Below, one piece after another: positions 61,949 to 64,000 of a stretch of DNA of 64,000 bases. The DNA is taken from the NCBI GenBank assembly GCA_947494825.1, contig CANLWN010000002.1:186001-250000 (forward strand), written 5' to 3'. The notes below the pieces were generated by a model, which made no database searches, was not told the origin of the DNA, and was given only the letters and a program-made list of their open reading frames with translations. The stretch is from an uncultured Flavobacteriaceae bacterium. Lineage in GTDB: Bacteria; Bacteroidota; Bacteroidia; Flavobacteriales; Flavobacteriaceae. The stretch's first letter is position 1. Each line of letters begins with the position of its first letter. The translations under genes and the position numbers were made by a program.

Positions 61949-62680
61949 ATGAAAAATATATATATACCCCTGATATTTTTCTTTTTAGCCTGCAATAGCC
62001 CCAAAAAGAAAGACCACCAGATCATTGAAGTAAAAAAGGCGGTAAAAAGTCCGGTAGTGGATGGAAGAGCTACCGATAACTGCTGGAATATGGCCCAATG
62101 GCATCCGCTGGACCAGAATTGGCTAGGCAATGCCTACTCCCACGAAGACTTTAACGGTAGGTACAAACTCAGTTGGGACAAGGACGCCCTTTACCTACTG
62201 GTGGAAGTTACCGATGATGTGCTCTACGATCAATACAAGGACCCGCTAAAACTGTGGTGGGACGATGATTGTCTGGAAGTTTTCGTTGACGAGGACAATT
62301 CCGGGGGGCTTCATCAATTTAGTCACAATGCTTTTGCCTATCACATAGCCCTGGACGGCAATGTGGTGGATTTGGCACCCGACAAGGAAGCTCGGTTGTA
62401 CAACGAGCATGTGACCTCCGAGAAAATCACCGAGGACGGTACGACCGTTTGGGAAATTGCCATAAAACTGTATCCTGATACATATTTGGATGGTGCAAAA
62501 AACAGTGCAAAGACTTTGATCAACAATAAAAAGGTGGGCTTTGCCCTAGCTTATTGTGACAATGATGGCAGTTTGGAAAGGGAAAATTTTATCGGTTCTG
62601 TTTTTGTACCAGGAGAGGATAAAAACCAAGGGTGGATCAATGCGGATATCTTTGGGACTTTGGTGTTACAGGACAACTGA
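61949..62680 (+). CDS. CBM9-like lipoprotein
   Basis: This 243-aa protein begins with a lipoprotein signal (YIPLIFFFLACNSPK, Cys about residue 15) and contains a carbohydrate-binding-module-9-like domain. The pattern is VVDGRATDNCW (about 35-45), LSWDKDALYLLVEVTDDVL (about 72-90), WWDDDCLEVFVDEDNSGG (about 100-117), F-A-Y-H-I-A-L-D-G, and WEIAIKLY. No catalytic domain is fused. It may bind a sugar ligand on the cell surface, which is an inference from the fold. The stop is adjacent to the convergent DUF4097-like gene, with no gap. Confidence 0.82.
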   Translation: MKNIYIPLIFFFLACNSPKKKDHQIIEVKKAVKSPVVDGRATDNCWNMAQWHPLDQNWLGNAYSHEDFNGRYKLSWDKDALYLLVEVTDDVLYDQYKDPLKLWWDDDCLEVFVDEDNSGGLHQFSHNAFAYHIALDGNVVDLAPDKEARLYNEHVTSEKITEDGTTVWEIAIKLYPDTYLDGAKNSAKTLINNKKVGFALAYCDNDGSLERENFIGSVFVPGEDKNQGWINADIFGTLVLQDN

Positions 62681-64000
62681 TCAGCGTTCTAGGACAACGT
62701 CGCTGTATTTGGAGTTAATCACGATAGACCTACCTGTGTTCTTATTGATGTGATATCCCTTTCGCAAAACGGTATTACGGTCCTCGCTGGTGTCCAGAAT
62801 AAGACTTGTAGGTCCTATGAACTCTGAGGAGGTGCCGCGTACATAAATTGCAAAGGGTGTTTCGGGAAGCACACAAATAAGCTCCCCGTTCTGCACCGTA
62901 ATATCCATATCCGTAAAGTTTTCCGACACCGAATTTATTTTGAGCGCCCCTAAATTATTTCTCACATAGGCGCTTTTCAGCAAACGATCAATGGTAACAT
63001 CCGAAGAGATCGAACTTAGGCGTAAATTCCGCACCTCCTTCAGATTAACCCTATCCGAATAGTCCGTTTTAAGTTGTCCGTAGTTCCATCGTTGTACCGA
63101 TACCGGTGAATAGGATGCATTTATAATGGTCTGCTCTCCATCAATAGTGCTGGCCAGCAAGCTTGCATAAGACAAGCTTGCTTTGATGTTCCTAGCGTTT
63201 TCGGCCAATTTTACCTCCCCATGGCGAACGTTCATTTTTAGTTTCACCGACTTGGGCATTTTTATCTTAATGGTCTTTTTTACCTTGTAGTTTTTGTTTT
63301 CCCCATCCGACGACCAATAGAATACGTTGGGCGTATCCCCGTCCCTAGAGATGATGACGGAGCGTTTGTCGAGGGATTTTTTCCGTTCTTCCAGTTCTTC
63401 TTTTCGTTCCTGAATCAGTTTCTTGCGCTCCTCCATTTGGGCCTTCCGTTCTTTCAACTCTTCCTCTCGCTCTTTTAAGCGTTCTCGGCGTTCCTCTTCC
63501 CTTCGTTCCAAACGTTCCGCACGTTCCTCAGCTCTGGCCTGCACCCGCTCGCTCCATTCTTCAAATCGTTGTTTGTATTCTTCGTCAAAGTTTTCATCAA
63601 ATTCCTTCTTCCACTCTTTCAGGTATTTTTCGCCTTCTTTTTGATACCTACTGTAATCAAAGCTTTGCATGGGAAGTGGTAGTATGGGAGGAATATCGGG
63701 GATGACTTGTATATCCGGAATTCGAAGGTCCAAGAACAAGGGTTCCAAATCAGGGATTTCAGGAATTTCAAAGTGAAGATTGTCAAAATCCCCATGGGCA
63801 AACTGCCAGGAACTCTGCCTTCGGGTACGGACTTCAATTTCCTTGCTATTCCCCATTATTTCGATCCCGTTCTTTTCAAAATAAGCTGCCGCCTCCTCTT
63901 TGGAAGCTCCCTCCAGCTCAATAATCGCTTCGATCTGGACTTGATCTTTATCCCAGGTCTCGAACTCAATGTCCGCATGACTTGTATTGATGTCCAAAAC
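62681..64000 (-). CDS. DUF4097-like beta-helix protein with charged helix, 5' end outside the window
   Basis: The minus-strand frame is open to the right window edge, so its start lies beyond. The visible 440 residues contain a beta-solenoid-like adhesin region of DUF4097 type at the C-terminus (about residues 245-440 of the visible part), with repeats such as LKMNVRHGEVKLAENARN and ALKINSVSENFTDMDITVQN. Before it is a very charged helical stretch of about 85 residues (RERLKEREEELKERKAQMEE, then ERKKLIQERKEELEERKK). An N-terminal part rich in Glu and aromatic residues precedes that. It may form a stable single alpha-helix. A signal peptide, if any, is outside the window. Confidence 0.75.
   Translation of the reverse strand, partial: VLDINTSHADIEFETWDKDQVQIEAIIELEGASKEEAAAYFEKNGIEIMGNSKEIEVRTRRQSSWQFAHGDFDNLHFEIPEIPDLEPLFLDLRIPDIQVIPDIPPILPLPMQSFDYSRYQKEGEKYLKEWKKEFDENFDEEYKQRFEEWSERVQARAEERAERLERREEERRERLKEREEELKERKAQMEERKKLIQERKEELEERKKSLDKRSVIISRDGDTPNVFYWSSDGENKNYKVKKTIKIKMPKSVKLKMNVRHGEVKLAENARNIKASLSYASLLASTIDGEQTIINASYSPVSVQRWNYGQLKTDYSDRVNLKEVRNLRLSSISSDVTIDRLLKSAYVRNNLGALKINSVSENFTDMDITVQNGELICVLPETPFAIYVRGTSSEFIGPTSLILDTSEDRNTVLRKGYHINKNTGRSIVINSKYSDVVLER

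Noticed and set aside
1-64000. tRNA, rRNA, CRISPR array, prophage or transposase genes
   Set aside because: I looked for cloverleaf-like segments, repeat-spacer patterns, integrases and transposases and saw none that can be supported.

Overview
The window looks like a contiguous chromosomal stretch from a marine-type member of the Flavobacteriaceae (Bacteroidetes). Four things point there: the gene content (OstA-like LPS protein with a SPOR-like tail, two DUF368 genes, DUF349 coiled-coil protein, CCC-motif and CD225 membrane proteins, SusC-style TonB receptor, many LxxC-type lipoprotein signals); Bacteroidetes promoter boxes of the TTG-N19-TAnnTTTG type, with weak Shine-Dalgarno signals; the SecA C-terminus; and a 6S-like RNA beside zapA. 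I see no rRNA, tRNA, CRISPR array, prophage or classical insertion sequence. Most of the window is dense core genome.

Layout. 1-5.3 kb: tail of an M48 protease, Rel/SpoT (p)ppGpp enzyme, a Fur-family regulator, purA and a DUF1287 protein. 5.3-6.5 kb: a loose region with a small Bacteroidetes-specific protein, a decayed partial copy of the same gene and a possible 44-aa membrane peptide. 6.5-17.2 kb, all on the plus strand: DUF6438 protein, OstA-like protein, class III aminotransferase, TPR protein, two DUF368 transporters, aroE and a DUF349 protein, ending at a strong bidirectional terminator. 17.2-19.6 kb, minus strand: a ZapB-like coiled coil, zapA, a 6S RNA and RNase Y. 19.8-26.4 kb: secreted M23 peptidase, TonB-dependent receptor, secreted protein, cysteine desulfurase and a lipoprotein. 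26.4-28.7 kb: Smr protein and a cassette of tiny membrane proteins (DUF2752, CCC motif, CD225/dispanin, DUF2752). 28.7-36.3 kb: recQ, then kdsD-tatC-AhpD-like-lptB (envelope and secretion), a short-chain fatty acid transporter and pssA. 36.3-46 kb: DUF4105, ABC-F, a gutted methyltransferase, a 49-aa membrane peptide, cobalamin adenosyltransferase, DUF2795, secA and a sensor kinase. 46-55.8 kb: M14 carboxypeptidase, a DUF559 endonuclease inside an inverted-repeat element, an amidohydrolase, a second long inverted repeat, a small secreted protein, an AraC regulator, acyl-CoA dehydrogenase and an MlrC-like M81 protein. 55.8-64 kb: YbbP/YbbA ABC exporter divergent from a TesA-like esterase, a paralogue of the small secreted protein, a cytoplasmic M23 protein, lipoprotein MsrA, a CBM9-like lipoprotein and the 3' part of a DUF4097-like gene.

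Envelope biogenesis is the recurring theme: LPS transport (OstA-like, LptB, KdsD), undecaprenyl-phosphate recycling (DUF368), cell division (ZapA and its coiled-coil partner), peptidoglycan hydrolases (two M23), TatC, SecA, phospholipid synthesis (PssA) and lipoproteins. The most intriguing items are (a) two paralogous loci at about 51 and 60 kb, each with a small secreted protein that has a near-identical basic C-terminus and an indel-free conserved upstream block holding a possible short divergent ORF; (b) the DUF559 gene framed by mutually inverted palindromic flanks; (c) the CD225/CCC/DUF2752 cassette; and (d) a well-supported 6S RNA.
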